Shown here: positions 41,623-49,829 of the stretch, piece by piece | Numbering within the stretch: position 1 is the first letter of the stretch | How the letters are laid out: every line of letters begins with the position of its first letter | Assembly (NCBI GenBank): GCA_028285585.1 | Contig: JANQOU010000010.1 | Coordinates: 62,001-126,000 of the forward strand | Direction of reading: 5' to 3' | Origin: Acidimicrobiia bacterium | Lineage (GTDB): Bacteria; Actinomycetota; Acidimicrobiia; Spongiisociales; ZC4RG35 | DNA: 64,000 nt | Made by a program: the position numbers and the translations under genes | The notes under the pieces: model-generated | Told to the model about the DNA's origin: nothing | The model's database searches: none | Seen by the model: the letters and a program-made list of their open reading frames with translations, nothing else

Positions 41623-43788
41623 ATGGCCACTTTGGCCCGCTTGACGGAGATCGACACCAGGGAGTTGAAGGGGATAGGGCCCAAGACCTCGGAAGCTCTG
41701 CGCGAGCTGGGGATACGTCACGTTGCCGACCTGCTGCATCATGTGCCGCGGCGCTACATCGACAGGACGCAGAAGGCACCCATCGCGCAAACGCCCATCG
41801 GTGAGGAAGTGACTTTGATCGGAGAGGTCTCGGCTGTCACCAATCGCCGGGTCAAGGGAGGGCTTCTCATCGTCGAAGCCCGGATCTCCGACGAGACCGC
41901 CACGATGAAAGCCGTGTGGTTCAACCAGTCGTTCAGAATCAACCAGTTGTCCCAGGGGACGTTGGTGGCCTTGTCGGGTGTCGTCGAGGCCTTCCGCGGT
42001 TCACTCCAGATGAAGAGCCCCGACGTCGACGTGCTCTCAGGCTCGTCCGAGGGCCTGCTGACGGGCCGCGTTGTTCCCATTCATCCCGGCATCGCCAAAC
42101 TGAAGATTGGGGCGATACGACGATCCATCCACAACGCATTGAACCGTTCGTCGCCGATCGAGGATGTCCTGCCCGTGGAGTTCAAGGCCGAGCACGGGCT
42201 GATGGAGCGGGACAAGGCCTATTGGTCAGTCCACTTCCCGGACACTCTCGATGAGGTCGCGCCTGCGCGGCGGAGGTTGGTCTACGACGAGCTGTTCCGC
42301 CTCGAGCTGGCCCTGGCCGTGCAGAAGCGCAAGCAGATGGCCGAGTCCTCGGGCATCGCTCATGCCGCTCGGGGAGAACTGGTCAGCTCGTTCCTCGAGT
42401 CGCTGCCCTATCGGCTCACCTCGGCGCAGGACCGGGTGCTGGCCGACATCGAGGAGGATCTGACGAGGCAACACCCGATGCATCGTCTCCTGCAGGGCGA
42501 GGTCGGGTCCGGCAAAACTGTCGTCGCCGTGGCGACCCTCTTGCGCGGGGTGGAAGGCGGCTACCAGGGGGCGATCATGGCTCCGACGGAGGTGCTGGCC
42601 GAGCAGCACTATCTGGGTGTTAGGTCGCTGCTCGCCGATGCCGGGTTGTCCCCGGATCCCATAGGCCATGCATCGGATCTGGGAATGGACAGCCTGTTCT
42701 CAGCGGAGGGGCCGGCAGTCCACCTCGCTCTGCTCACCGGCTCTCATGCTGCAGCCAACTACCGCGATGACATCAGCCGGGACCAGCTGCTCGACGACAT
42801 AGCATCTGGCGATGTCGACCTTCTGGTCGGCACCCACGCCCTGATTCAAGAGGGCGTTCACTTTGCCCGCCTCGGAGTGGCGGTGGTCGACGAGCAGCAT
42901 CGGTTCGGTGTAGCGCAACGGGTTGAGCTCAAAGACAAGGCCGGCGATGTCGACCCGGATCTCCTGATCATGACCGCGACACCCATCCCGAGGACACTGT
43001 CGATGACCCTCTACGGCGATCTCGATGTGTCGGTGATCGACGAGATGCCACCCGGCCGGAACCCCGTTGTGACCTCGCATCTGGCCAAGCAGGACGAGTC
43101 GAGGGCATGGGAGCTGATCCGCTCCGAAGTCGAACAGGGTCGGCAGGCCTTCGTGGTGTGCCCGCTTGTCGAGGACTCTGAGAAGGTGGAGGCGGCGTCG
43201 GCCACAGCCGAGTTCGAGCGGCTCTCGATGCTGATGCCCGGGCTCCGAGTCGGGCTCATCCACGGCCAGCTCCGCTCTGCCGAAAAGGAGGGCGTGATGG
43301 CACAGTTCCGATCCGGTGAGATCGATGTGCTGGTCTCGACGACTGTGATCGAGGTGGGCATCGATGTGCCCAATGCCACGGTCATGGTGATCGAGGACGC
43401 CGATCGGTTCGGTCTCAGCCAGCTCCACCAGCTCCGGGGGCGTGTCGGTCGTGGCGAGCACCCTGGCCGTTGCCTGCTGATCGCCGACCCCAGCACGGAT
43501 GAAGGTGAGGATCGAATCAAGGCGATGGTTTCGACTACGGACGGTTTTCGCCTCGCCGAGGAGGACCTGCGGATACGTGGCCAGGGCACAGTGTTCGGCA
43601 CCCGTCAGTCCGGGGTCAAAGACCTCCGATTGGCGGACCTCCTCGCCGACTACGACCTCTTGGTAGCGGCGCGTCGGGATGCTTTCGGCCTGGTCGACTC
43701 GGACCCGGAGCTGGCCGGGTACCCCGAGCTGGCCGCCGAAGCCCGTGCCATGCTCGGTGAGGACGTCGAGTGGCTGTTCGTCAGTTGA
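41623..43788 (+). CDS. recG: ATP-dependent DNA helicase RecG
   Basis: 721 residues from ATG 41623. The N-terminal wedge domain has L-K-G-I-G-P-K-T-S-E-A-L and the OB fold with V-T-L-I-G-E-V. The motor has Walker A Q-G-E-V-G-S-G-K-T-V, motif II D-E-Q-H-R-F-G, T-A-T-P-I-P-R-T and the C-terminal motif Q-L-R-G-R-V-G-R-G. RecG reverses stalled forks and migrates branched DNA. The open frame extends 606 bp upstream, but that part is opposite the cold-shock and rpmB genes and is not RecG. It is transcribed away from rpmB, a common arrangement. Confidence 0.95.
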   Translation: MATLARLTEIDTRELKGIGPKTSEALRELGIRHVADLLHHVPRRYIDRTQKAPIAQTPIGEEVTLIGEVSAVTNRRVKGGLLIVEARISDETATMKAVWFNQSFRINQLSQGTLVALSGVVEAFRGSLQMKSPDVDVLSGSSEGLLTGRVVPIHPGIAKLKIGAIRRSIHNALNRSSPIEDVLPVEFKAEHGLMERDKAYWSVHFPDTLDEVAPARRRLVYDELFRLELALAVQKRKQMAESSGIAHAARGELVSSFLESLPYRLTSAQDRVLADIEEDLTRQHPMHRLLQGEVGSGKTVVAVATLLRGVEGGYQGAIMAPTEVLAEQHYLGVRSLLADAGLSPDPIGHASDLGMDSLFSAEGPAVHLALLTGSHAAANYRDDISRDQLLDDIASGDVDLLVGTHALIQEGVHFARLGVAVVDEQHRFGVAQRVELKDKAGDVDPDLLIMTATPIPRTLSMTLYGDLDVSVIDEMPPGRNPVVTSHLAKQDESRAWELIRSEVEQGRQAFVVCPLVEDSEKVEAASATAEFERLSMLMPGLRVGLIHGQLRSAEKEGVMAQFRSGEIDVLVSTTVIEVGIDVPNATVMVIEDADRFGLSQLHQLRGRVGRGEHPGRCLLIADPSTDEGEDRIKAMVSTTDGFRLAEEDLRIRGQGTVFGTRQSGVKDLRLADLLADYDLLVAARRDAFGLVDSDPELAGYPELAAEARAMLGEDVEWLFVS

Positions 43789-43796
43789 GGATGAGC

Positions 43797-43851
43797 CTCG
43801 TCTCCGCTGCACAGGGTCGTGCTGAGCGCTACCTCCTGCAGCGCGGACGAG
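43797..43851. repeat. 55-nt hairpin element, copy 2
   Basis: Arms 43797-43811 and 43837-43851 pair over 13 of 15 positions, and the 55-nt unit is about 85% identical to that at 4565-4619, with the conserved loop ggtcgtgctgag. Here it lies between two genes on the same strand (recG and rsmD), so it is not limited to converging gene ends. Confidence 0.6.
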
Positions 43852-43873
43852 AGAGAGCACGGATGGCGGTTCG

Positions 43874-44422
43874 ATGAGGATCATTGCCGGGTCGGCGCGG
43901 GGGAGAAGGCTCAAAGCCCCCGACACCGACGCGACTCGCCCTGCCACCGATCGTGTTCGCGAGGCTGTCTTCTCATCGATTGGTTCCTGGGTCGAAGACG
44001 CCGATGTGGCCGACCTCTACGCCGGGACTGGCTCCTTCGGTCTCGAAGCCCTGTCGAGAGGAGCCCGATCGGCGGTGTTTGTCGAGAACGCCAGGAAGGC
44101 CTTGACCGTCTTGAAGGACAACATCGAGACGCTGGGCCTGGGAGGGACGCTGGTCAGTGGCACGGTCGTGGACTACCTCAATCGCTCGAAGGACCAGTTT
44201 GACCTGGTGTTCATGGACCCGCCATGGCCGCTAGAGACGGGGCAAATGGAGGATGAGATGGCCCTGCTCGATCCGCTGCTGCGGCCAAACGGCGAGGTAG
44301 TCGTCTCCCGGCGTCACACCGACCGGGTTCCCGACCCACCGAAAACCTGGCGGCTTGCCGCTGAAAAACTCTACGGAGATACAAGAATTCTCAGGTACGA
44401 GAAGGTGAAACAGGAGCAATGA
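43874..44422 (+). CDS. rsmD: 16S rRNA (guanine-N2)-methyltransferase RsmD
   Basis: 182 residues. The N-terminus R-I-I-A-G-S-A-R-G-R-R-L and T-R-P-A-T-D-R-V-R-E-A-V-F is typical of RsmD, followed by the SAM-binding D-L-Y-A-G-T-G-S-F-G and the N6/N2-amine catalytic motif D-P-P-W-P. The enzyme methylates G966 of 16S rRNA (E. coli numbering). Its end overlaps coaD by four bases, the usual neighbour in many bacteria. Confidence 0.93.
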   Translation: MRIIAGSARGRRLKAPDTDATRPATDRVREAVFSSIGSWVEDADVADLYAGTGSFGLEALSRGARSAVFVENARKALTVLKDNIETLGLGGTLVSGTVVDYLNRSKDQFDLVFMDPPWPLETGQMEDEMALLDPLLRPNGEVVVSRRHTDRVPDPPKTWRLAAEKLYGDTRILRYEKVKQEQ

Positions 44423-44886
44423 CAACGGCTCTCTGCCCAGGCAGCTTTGATCCGCCGACCAACGGCCACACGGATGTGATCTCGCGCGCCGTCAAGAGCT
44501 TCGACAGAGTGGTGGTATCGGTGATCGACAACCCGTCGAAGCGGTCGCTGTTCACGCTGGAGGAGCGGAAGGCGATGTTGTCCGAGATTCACGGCGACGA
44601 CATCGAATTGGCCACCTTCAGAGGCCTGCTCGTGGAGCACGCCGAGGCCGTTGGAGCGGATGTCGTGGTCAAAGGCTTGCGCACGGTCGACGACTACGAG
44701 TACGAGAATCAGATGGCGCAGATGAACCGTCATCTCACCGGGATGGAGACACTGTTCATCCCGACTCGGCCGGAGTTCGCCTTCATCTCATCGTCGCTGG
44801 TGAAAGAGGTTGCAAAGCTCGGAGGATCAATGAGCGGTCTGGTCCCCGATGTGGTGGAGAAGGCACTGAAGGAGCGGTTGTCATGA
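44419..44886 (+). CDS. coaD: Phosphopantetheine adenylyltransferase
   Basis: 155 residues, standard length. The nucleotidyltransferase motif P-G-S-F-D-P-P-T-N-G-H is followed by the R-T-V-D-D-Y-E-Y-E-N-Q-M-A region and the ISSS-like motif F-I-S-S-S-L-V-K-E. It makes dephospho-CoA from 4'-phosphopantetheine and ATP, the fourth step of CoA synthesis. It overlaps the next gene by four bases. Confidence 0.95.
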   Translation: MTTALCPGSFDPPTNGHTDVISRAVKSFDRVVVSVIDNPSKRSLFTLEERKAMLSEIHGDDIELATFRGLLVEHAEAVGADVVVKGLRTVDDYEYENQMAQMNRHLTGMETLFIPTRPEFAFISSSLVKEVAKLGGSMSGLVPDVVEKALKERLS

Positions 44887-45422
44887 CCCAAGAAACACAG
44901 ACAGACAACGTCACCGAGCTGGTGATCGACGCTACCGGGCGGCCCGAGCCGACCGACATACTCGACATCGTCGACGATCTCATGGTGAACTTGCACGAGG
45001 CCAAGACGATGCCACTCGGCTCCAATGCACTCGTCGACCGGGACGATTTTCTTGCAATGCTTGAGCGGCTGCGCGCCAGCCTTCCCGACGAGCTTCGCGC
45101 CGCTCGCTGGATGGTCCGGGAGCGTGAGGCTTTCATCTCGCGCACCAACGAGAAGGCCCGAGAGATCGTGGACAAGGCACGAGCCGAGGCCGATGCAATG
45201 GTGTCCGACTCCAACATCGTTGCCGAGGCCGTCGAAGAGGCCAACATCCTGGTCCGGCGTGCGGAGGGCGAGGCCCGCAAGCTCCGGCTGGAGACCGAAG
45301 ACGAGATCGAGAAGAAGCTGCAACGAGTCGAGTCACTTCTGATCGACATCATGAACCAAGTGCAGAGTGCGAGAAGTGAGCTTCATCACGCTCGCCCCCA
45401 GGCACCCGAAGTCCCGGTCTGA
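44883..45422 (+). CDS. DivIVA/SepIVA-like coiled-coil protein
   Basis: 179 residues. The N-terminal 90 residues have a short T-D-I-L-D-I-V-D-D-L-M helix, then from about residue 85 to 165 an unbroken charged coiled coil (K-A-R-E-I-V-D-K-A-R-A-E-A-D-A, then A-E-G-E-A-R-K-L-R). The position between coaD and yceD-rnc is similar to that of mycobacterial SepIVA, which is needed for septation and polar growth. Sequence alone would also allow another DivIVA-type scaffold, so the name is by context. Confidence 0.75.
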   Translation: MTQETQTDNVTELVIDATGRPEPTDILDIVDDLMVNLHEAKTMPLGSNALVDRDDFLAMLERLRASLPDELRAARWMVREREAFISRTNEKAREIVDKARAEADAMVSDSNIVAEAVEEANILVRRAEGEARKLRLETEDEIEKKLQRVESLLIDIMNQVQSARSELHHARPQAPEVPV

Positions 45423-45423
45423 A

Positions 45424-45912
45424 ATGACTGACCTGGTCGTCAAGGTCGACGACCTCGTCGGACATCTAGAGAAGCAGAGGCCGATCCGGGGCCAGCTCGA
45501 CATCTCGCTCCGAGTCGGGGACACCACGGTGAGCGGCCCGATGACGGTGTCCGGCAACATTCGCGGCACGGTGGACGGCGTCCAGGCAGGGTTCGACGTT
45601 GAGGCAACTGCACACATGCGCTGTGTCCGCTGCCTCGTTGAGTGGGATCAGCCGGTCACGGCAACTGGTGCCCAACACTTCTCGAAGATCCCCGATGAGG
45701 ACGGGTACGCGGTCGTCGACGGCGAGGTAGACATGGGCGGGCCGGCGAAGGACGAGCTGTCGTTGTCACTCCCCGCAGCCCCTATCCACGACGAGAACTG
45801 CTTGGGACTTTGCCCAATCTGTGGAAACGACTTGAATATTGACCCCTGTGACGGCCACGGGGACGACTCAGACTCTCCTTTCGCCGTCCTGAAGGACTTG
45901 TTCGATTCCTGA
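45424..45912 (+). CDS. yceD: YceD/DUF177 family protein
   Basis: 162 residues from ATG 45424. The DUF177 core shows M-R-C-V-R-C-L in the middle and C-L-G-L-C-P-I-C-G near the C-terminus, which together form a likely zinc site. YceD genes precede rpmF in most bacteria, as here, and affect 23S rRNA or ribosome maturation in plants and bacteria. The downstream rpmF starts 21 bp later. Confidence 0.9.
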   Translation: MTDLVVKVDDLVGHLEKQRPIRGQLDISLRVGDTTVSGPMTVSGNIRGTVDGVQAGFDVEATAHMRCVRCLVEWDQPVTATGAQHFSKIPDEDGYAVVDGEVDMGGPAKDELSLSLPAAPIHDENCLGLCPICGNDLNIDPCDGHGDDSDSPFAVLKDLFDS

Positions 45913-45933
45913 CACACCAAAGGGAGTGCACTC

Positions 45934-46110
45934 ATGGCGGTGCCAAAGAAAAAGATGTCGCGCTCACGCACTCGCCAGCGCAAGGCTGCCTGGAAGGTTG
46001 CCGCTCCGCGCTCCGTGGCGTGCGAGCAGTGTGGGAAGCCGAAGCTGCCACACCGTGCCTGCCGTGAGTGTGGGACCTACGCTGGCCGCGAAGTAATCGA
46101 GACTTCCTAA
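45934..46110 (+). CDS. rpmF: 50S ribosomal protein L32
   Basis: 58 residues from ATG 45934 with AGGGAG upstream. It begins A-V-P-K-K-K-M-S-R-S-R-T-R-Q-R-K, the L32 start, and carries the zinc pairs C-E-Q-C-G and C-R-E-C-G, so this is the zinc-binding (C+) form. The gene sits between yceD and plsX, its usual place. Confidence 0.95.
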   Translation: MAVPKKKMSRSRTRQRKAAWKVAAPRSVACEQCGKPKLPHRACRECGTYAGREVIETS

Positions 46111-46118
46111 GGATCCCA

Positions 46119-47087
46119 TTGGCCCGTATCGCCCTCGACGCTATGGGGGGCGACCATGCCCCAACGGAGACCGTCGCCGGCGCGCTCGATGCTGCCGAGA
46201 GCGACATCGACGTAGTCCTGGTGGGGGACAAGGAGAGGCTGACAGAGGAGCTGTCGAACCACGACGCCAGCCTTCCGATTGTTGACGCACCAGATGTAGT
46301 CGGCATGGGAGACGACCCGGCCAGTGCTCTACGCGAGAAGCCGGAGTCATCGGTGAGCGTTGCCGCCAAGCTGGTCAAGGAGGGTGCCGTCGACGGCTTT
46401 GTCTCGGCGGGCTCGACAGGCGCAGCGATGGCAGCTGCCGCGATCCTGGTCGGGCGGATCAAGGGTGTCTCACGGCCGGCCATAGCAACCATCTTCCCCA
46501 CGCCGACCACGCCGACGCTGGTGCTCGACTCCGGAGCCAACCCGGATGTGAAGCCTGAGCAACTCGCCCAGTTCGGGATCATGGGATCGGTGGCAGCAGA
46601 GACGCTTCTCAATGTGGATCACCCACGTGTCGGGCTGTTGTCGAACGGCGAGGAGAAGGGAAAGGGCCGAGACCTGGAGCGAGCGGCCTATGAGTTGCTG
46701 GAATCCGGTCCCACCGAGTTCGTCGGCAACCTCGAGGGGCGAGACATCGCCTCGGATCGAGCCGACGTCATCGTCACCGACGGCTTCACGGGGAACATCT
46801 TCCTGAAGACCACCGAAGGGGCGGCGAAGCTGGTCGCCAACTATTTCCTCGAGGCTGTGTCGCAGCTGGCACCGGAGGTGCAGGAGCAGGTGTTTCCCGC
46901 TGCGGCTGCGGTCAGGGATCGTCTCGATTATGAGACTTATGGAGGAGCACAGCTCCTCGGCGTGCGCTCGGTTGTCGTAATCGCACACGGCAGCTCGTCG
47001 CGAGTTGCCATTCGCAATGCCCTTGCGATGGCCAAAGACGGTGCTGAGCGAGACTTGCCCGGTCGGCTGACAGCCGAGTTGGCATGA
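46119..47087 (+). CDS. plsX: Phosphate acyltransferase PlsX
   Basis: 322 residues from TTG 46119 with AAGGA upstream. Motifs: A-L-D-A-M-G-G-D-H-A-P at the N-terminus, S-A-G-S-T-G-A (active-site loop), L-L-S-N-G-E-E-K-G-K-G and T-D-G-F-T-G-N-I-F-L-K-T. PlsX makes acyl-phosphate from acyl-ACP, the substrate of PlsY at 16.4 kb. It overlaps rnc by four bases. An open frame 51 bp longer upstream covers the rpmF end and is rejected. Confidence 0.95.
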   Translation: MARIALDAMGGDHAPTETVAGALDAAESDIDVVLVGDKERLTEELSNHDASLPIVDAPDVVGMGDDPASALREKPESSVSVAAKLVKEGAVDGFVSAGSTGAAMAAAAILVGRIKGVSRPAIATIFPTPTTPTLVLDSGANPDVKPEQLAQFGIMGSVAAETLLNVDHPRVGLLSNGEEKGKGRDLERAAYELLESGPTEFVGNLEGRDIASDRADVIVTDGFTGNIFLKTTEGAAKLVANYFLEAVSQLAPEVQEQVFPAAAAVRDRLDYETYGGAQLLGVRSVVVIAHGSSSRVAIRNALAMAKDGAERDLPGRLTAELA

Positions 47088-47758
47088 GCCTCGCCTCACA
47101 ACTGGGCTACGAGTTCAAAGATGTCTCTTTGCTGCGTCTCTCCCTCACTCATCGTTCCGTCAGTTCCGAAGATCCGTCAAGGAACGACAACGAGCGTCTC
47201 GAGTTCCTGGGCGATGCAGTTCTCCAGTTGGTGGTGACCGACCTCTTGTACGACAGGTACCCCCAGCTGGCTGAGGGGCAGATGGCGAAGGTGCGGGCAG
47301 CTGTGGTCAGTCGGCCGACTCTGGCCGAGATCGCCAAGTCGATTGACCTCGGATCGGAGGTTGAACTGGCACCAGGCGAGGAGCGATCAGGCGGTCGCAG
47401 CAAGGACTCGATCCTGGGCAACGCGCTGGAAGCTGTGATCGGAGCGGTCTACCTCGACGGCGGCTTGGAGGAGGCCCGGCGAGTGATCCACATTCTCTGG
47501 GAAGAGAGAATTGCCGACCGTGCGAAGCGACCGGGTGTCAAGGACTACAAGACCCGGCTCCAAGAGCACCTGGCCAGGCGTGGCGAGCGACCTTCATATG
47601 ACGTGGAGGGGAGTGGGCCAGATCACGAAAGAAGCTTCAAGGCCGTTGTCACTGTCGCCGGGAAGAGCCTCGGCTCAGGTGAAGGCAAGTCGAAGAAGGA
47701 GGCCGAGCAGGCGTCGGCCCGCGAAGCATTGGAGACGCTCAACTCGCGAGGTCGCTGA
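47084..47758 (+). CDS. rnc: Ribonuclease III
   Basis: 224 residues. The nuclease domain has N-E-R-L-E-F-L-G-D-A-V-L-Q (the family signature with catalytic acids) and N-A-L-E-A-V-I-G-A-V-Y-L-D. The C-terminal double-stranded RNA-binding domain ends G-K-S-K-K-E-A-E-Q-A-S-A. RNase III matures rRNA and cuts structured RNAs. Its 3' end overlaps the converging membrane protein gene by 20 bp. Confidence 0.95.
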   Translation: MSLASQLGYEFKDVSLLRLSLTHRSVSSEDPSRNDNERLEFLGDAVLQLVVTDLLYDRYPQLAEGQMAKVRAAVVSRPTLAEIAKSIDLGSEVELAPGEERSGGRSKDSILGNALEAVIGAVYLDGGLEEARRVIHILWEERIADRAKRPGVKDYKTRLQEHLARRGERPSYDVEGSGPDHERSFKAVVTVAGKSLGSGEGKSKKEAEQASAREALETLNSRGR

Positions 47759-48602
47759 CCACGCCTTCCCGTCGGGCCCGCAGATCGATGTACCAAGCAG
47801 TGCTCATCGCGGCGATCCCGGCGACGATCACGCCCTGAGCGGCCAGGCCGACGATCGCGACCAGCGAGATCCCAACGCCGATGTCGCCGATGAAACTGAG
47901 TGGCAGCGCCACCAGTTGAATGAGCTGCACGGCGACCGAGCCGAGCAGCCCGACAAGCATCAGGAAACCGACGGTGGGCCACCAGCGGCCGCGGACGAGG
48001 TCGATGCTCCGCGTGATGGAGGACAACGGCCCTCGGCCCTCCACCGAAAGCACCGCAGACCACATCGACATGGCCCCTCCCAGCCAGAGCGCCGGGCCGA
48101 GGAAGGCAAGAAACACAAGAGTTGCCATGAACACACTCGGGATGGCCAGCCCCAGCGTGGCAACGAACATGATCGAGAAGACAGCAGCCGCGGAAAGGGC
48201 ACCTGCAACCAGTCCTACTGGGTAGCGGCGCAGGGCCCAGCGACGGATCTCGGCTCCGGAGGCCGCCTGCCCTGTCGCGTCGACGGCCACCGCTCGGTGC
48301 GTGGCGAGGTACACGAACAACGAGGCCAGGAGTTGGGCTCCGAAGGCGATCGCTGCGGCTTGGAAGAGCGGTGTTGCCATCTCCAGGATCACCTCGGCGG
48401 GGAGGGTGTTCAGAGATTCGGGATCGCTCAGCACCAAGTCGAGGAACTCGTTGGCGTTGGTGGCGTTGAAGGCCATGAGTGAGATGACTCCAGCCGGGAC
48501 GAAGGCGATGAGTGAGGTGCTCAGCAGCGGGCGCCACAACCGAGCCAGCGCTTGCATCCCATCACCGAGGATTTGGCCGAACGGCCGCGGGGATATCTCC
48601 AT
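47739..48602 (-). CDS. Six-helix membrane protein
   Basis: 287 residues with six or so transmembrane segments, a layout like the YciC/GPDPase membrane-domain group: helices near residues 25-45, 80-100, 130-155, 160-180, 215-240 and 245-270. It starts I-S-P-R-P-F-G-Q-I-L-G-D-G. There is no catalytic motif. It is inserted on the opposite strand between rnc and mutM, which are neighbours in many actinobacteria. Function unknown. Confidence 0.75.
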   Translation of the reverse strand: MEISPRPFGQILGDGMQALARLWRPLLSTSLIAFVPAGVISLMAFNATNANEFLDLVLSDPESLNTLPAEVILEMATPLFQAAAIAFGAQLLASLFVYLATHRAVAVDATGQAASGAEIRRWALRRYPVGLVAGALSAAAVFSIMFVATLGLAIPSVFMATLVFLAFLGPALWLGGAMSMWSAVLSVEGRGPLSSITRSIDLVRGRWWPTVGFLMLVGLLGSVAVQLIQLVALPLSFIGDIGVGISLVAIVGLAAQGVIVAGIAAMSTAWYIDLRARREGVVSDLAS

Positions 48603-48640
48603 TCGATCGGTACGGTAACCGTCCCTGTCAGGAGGCCCGG

Positions 48641-49477
48641 CTGCCCGAATTGCCAGAAGTCGAAACGACGCGGCGTCACCTCGAAGAGGCGATGCTCGGC
48701 CGCCGGATGGTTTCGGTTCGAGTCGGGCGCGACCGCACCGCGCGTCACAACGCCTCGCCCTCGGAGGTGGTGAACCGTCTTTCCGGCCGCAAAGTCGAGA
48801 AGGTCGGCAGGCATGGGAAGTTCTTGGTCTTCGAGCTGGACGAGGGCTACACGATGGTGGCCCACCTTGGGATGTCCGGCCGTTTCGCCATCACCGCGTC
48901 CGGAGAGGAGATGTCGCCACACACGCATTTCGTCACCACGCTCGACGACGGAAGCGAGGTGAGGTTCATCGACCCTCGGACCTTCGGCTTCGTCGCCGCA
49001 TACGACGAAGACGAGATCGCCTCATCCGGTTTGTCCCGGCTCGGGCCTGATGCCTGGGACAACCCACCTGGGGCCACGGAGCTGCGCACGGCTCTCGAGA
49101 AGCGGACGGCGCCGATCAAAGCTCTGCTCCTGGATCAGGGTCCTGTCGCCGGCCTTGGGAACATCTACGCGGACGAGGCCTTGTTCTTGGCCAAGATCCA
49201 CCCACTGGCGCCCGGCGGTTCTCTCGATGGAAGCAAACTCGCCGACCTCCTGAGCGCGGTGCGGCAGGTGTTGGCAACTGCCATCGAATCGGGTGGGACC
49301 ACGCTCAACGATCTCGCCTATCTCCTTCCGGACGGCCAGGCAGGTGACAATCTCGACTCACTCCACGTCTACGGTCGGGATGGGGAGCCGTGCCGGGTCT
49401 GCTCCACCGAGGTCCAGAGAGTCGTGGTGCGGGCCAGGTCGACGCACTTCTGCCCGGGATGCCAGGCCGATGCTTGA
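48641..49477 (+). CDS. mutM: Formamidopyrimidine-DNA glycosylase (CTG start likely)
   Basis: 278 residues. The catalytic N-terminus P-E-L-P-E-V-E-T, with Pro after the initiator, begins right after the CTG at 48641, which has a strong AGGAGG at 48630-48635, five bases before it. There is no ATG, GTG or TTG in frame between 48602 and 48641. A TTG at 48650 would give M-P-E-V-E-T but is poorly spaced. The C-terminus holds the zinc finger C-x2-C-x16-C-x2-C (C-R-V-C to C-P-G-C) and N-I-Y-A-D-E-A-L. It removes oxidised purines such as 8-oxoguanine. Confidence 0.9.
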   Translation: MPELPEVETTRRHLEEAMLGRRMVSVRVGRDRTARHNASPSEVVNRLSGRKVEKVGRHGKFLVFELDEGYTMVAHLGMSGRFAITASGEEMSPHTHFVTTLDDGSEVRFIDPRTFGFVAAYDEDEIASSGLSRLGPDAWDNPPGATELRTALEKRTAPIKALLLDQGPVAGLGNIYADEALFLAKIHPLAPGGSLDGSKLADLLSAVRQVLATAIESGGTTLNDLAYLLPDGQAGDNLDSLHVYGRDGEPCRVCSTEVQRVVVRARSTHFCPGCQADA

Positions 49478-49766
49478 GCGCGCGGTCCGGGTCTTGGTCT
49501 CCGGCCAGGTCCAGATGGTCGGCTACCGCCAGGCTTGTCGGAGTGTGGCCCGCTCCCTGGGGCTGTTCGGCTGGGTTCGCAATCTCGTCGACGGGCGGGT
49601 CGAGCTTTTCGCCCAAGGCAGCTCGGAGTCGATCGACAAGCTGATCGATTGGGCCTGGTCGGGACCGAGGTCGGCTGTGGTCGTCGGCGTGGAGACCGAC
49701 AACGTCGCGGTGGACAGGACACTGACCGACTTCTTCATCCAGCCAAACCCAGAGAAATCCAGTTGA
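49470..49766 (+). CDS. acyP: Acylphosphatase
   Basis: 98 residues from ATG 49470, overlapping mutM by 8 bp. The catalytic motif V-S-G-Q-V-Q-M-V-G-Y-R (Arg binds phosphate) is followed by G-W-V-R-N-L-V-D-G-R-V-E, with the catalytic Asn. The order mutM-acyP-smc-ftsY is as in mycobacteria. Acylphosphatases hydrolyse carboxyl-phosphate bonds such as acetyl- or 1,3-bisphosphoglycerate. Confidence 0.92.
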   Translation: MLERAVRVLVSGQVQMVGYRQACRSVARSLGLFGWVRNLVDGRVELFAQGSSESIDKLIDWAWSGPRSAVVVGVETDNVAVDRTLTDFFIQPNPEKSS

Positions 49767-49829
49767 ATCCCGGCCTTTTGTTAGCCTTGCCGGATAATCA
49801 CAGTCGTGTCATTTGCCAGGTAGTCAGCT

